NCBI GenBank assembly: GCA_002352485.1
Contig: DEIM01000189.1
Span: 283-5,377 of the forward strand
Direction of reading: 5' to 3'
Length of the DNA: 5,095 bases
From: Candidatus Dadabacteria bacterium UBA2774
Lineage (GTDB): Bacteria; Desulfobacterota_D; UBA1144; Nemesobacterales; UBA2774
In this document: piece by piece, positions 4,718-5,095 of the stretch
How the letters are laid out: the number at the start of each line of letters is the position of its first letter
How positions within the stretch are numbered: position 1 is the stretch's first letter
Notes under the pieces: model-generated
Database searches by the model: none
Told to the model about the DNA's origin: nothing
The model's input: the letters and a program-made list of their open reading frames with translations, nothing else
Translations under genes and position numbers: made by a program

Positions 4718-4747
4718 TTAAAAAATAACATTTTCAGCCTCAAGGCT
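4718..4747 (-). terminator. Weak terminator-like hairpin at the end of the glutamine-synthetase-like gene
   Basis: On the minus strand AGCC and GGCT (within 4736-4747) form a 4-bp stem with a TTGA loop, starting at the stop codon. About ten bases further on comes a run of six Ts inside GTTATTTTTTAAC. The stem is short, so termination here is uncertain. Confidence 0.25.
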
Positions 4748-5095
4748 TAATACCGCGTAAGGAGCATTGAACGCTCTTTCTCAAGGTCATAGTCCCCGCG
4801 TTCCTCATGTTCAAACCTCTTAACAGCGTCGTAAACCTTATAATAATGCTCACCCAATGCGGCTCTCAACACATCGTCTTTTCTAAGCGCGGCTAGTGCC
4901 TTTTCAAGATCTGTCGGTAAAAGCTCTACACCAAGCTCCTTTCTTTCCTCATTCGTAAGGTTCCCCGGATCTCTCTGAAGAGGCTCACCGAGTTTCATGT
5001 TTTTTGATACACCCTCAAGCCCGGCTGCGATTATGCCTGTGAGAGCGATGTACGGGTTGGCTGAGCTGTCTACCGTCTTAAGCTCAAATTGTTTA
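4747..5095 (-). CDS. Glutamine-synthetase-family enzyme, C-terminal part, cut by window edge
   Basis: The minus frame is open from the right edge to TAA at 4747, giving 115 visible residues. The first 34 (KQFELKTVDSSANPYIALTG, then IIAAGLEGV) are the conserved end of the glutamine synthetase catalytic domain (E-x-R/K, then ANPY, then AAGLxG). The rest, with LPTDLEKALAALRKDDVLRAALGEHYYKVY, is the family's usual C-terminal helical part. The family joins ammonia or an amine to glutamate using ATP. The visible E-x-[R] position reads E-L-K, with lysine where classical GlnA has the substrate/ATP-contacting arginine. That hints at a GlnA-like paralogue such as gamma-glutamyl-amine ligases or FluG-type proteins, although lysine may also be tolerated. 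ATG at 4998 is internal, not the start. The active-site glutamates and adenylylation loop are outside the window, so substrate cannot be judged. Confidence 0.9.
   Translation of the reverse strand, partial: KQFELKTVDSSANPYIALTGIIAAGLEGVSKNMKLGEPLQRDPGNLTNEERKELGVELLPTDLEKALAALRKDDVLRAALGEHYYKVYDAVKRFEHEERGDYDLEKERSMLLTRY

Larger units (their letters stand above)
4092..4746. other. Long intergenic region between the glutamine-synthetase-like and redoxin genes
   Basis: This 655-base spacer contains the redoxin promoter region, a large G/C-tract palindrome (4191-4292), an AT-rich palindrome CTAAATT-TATAT-AATTTAG (4294-4312), a possible 33-residue membrane micropeptide on the minus strand (4453-4554), and a palindrome GGAATATTCC near 4650 flanked by GCTGT/ACAGC. 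No tRNA or known RNA gene is seen. Its length is unusual compared with the other spacers. Confidence 0.55.

Overview
The window reads as ordinary chromosomal DNA of a Gram-negative bacterium. Genes are of moderate GC with AT-rich spacers. One protein has a clear Sec signal peptide, and Shine-Dalgarno sites sit before most starts. No tRNA, rRNA, CRISPR array, transposase or phage gene was found. The C-rich hairpins in the spacers and the gene mix would fit a Desulfobacterota-like or related lineage, but that assignment is only a guess.

Layout. On the left edge (minus strand, cut) is the N-terminal part of a LOG-family nucleotide-processing protein. It diverges from a large plus-strand gene at 543-1973. 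That gene encodes a protein of the 4-hydroxyphenylacetate hydroxylase / 4-hydroxybutyryl-CoA dehydratase (AbfD) superfamily. By my recalled alignment it is AbfD-like in sequence but lacks two of the four Fe-S ligands and two catalytic glutamates. The spacer between these two genes holds a G/C-tract element that can fold in two competing ways. Next on the plus strand come a good sigma70-like promoter, a possible 31-codon TTG-start leader ORF, and a 62-residue protein that looks like a ferredoxin with its middle deleted.

From about 2744 onward the genes are on the minus strand. Read in transcription order from the right edge they are: the C-terminus of a glutamine-synthetase-family enzyme (cut); a possible 33-residue single-pass membrane micropeptide; an exported redoxin with one cysteine in its thioredoxin-type motif; and a 151-residue protein of unknown function. 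The last is followed, after its TAG stop, by 50 more open codons in the same frame. Long imperfect palindromes lie between the convergent gene ends (2654-2754) and upstream of the redoxin gene (4191-4292).

The genes do not form one obvious pathway. The AbfD-like protein, the mini-ferredoxin and the redoxin are all redox-related, but only the first two share a strand and they appear to have separate promoters. The most useful leads are the ligand-deficient AbfD-like protein, the minimal ferredoxin with its possible leader ORF, the two-state G/C-tract repeats, and the in-frame extension behind the TAG stop. I did not find convincing evidence of a new multi-gene system.
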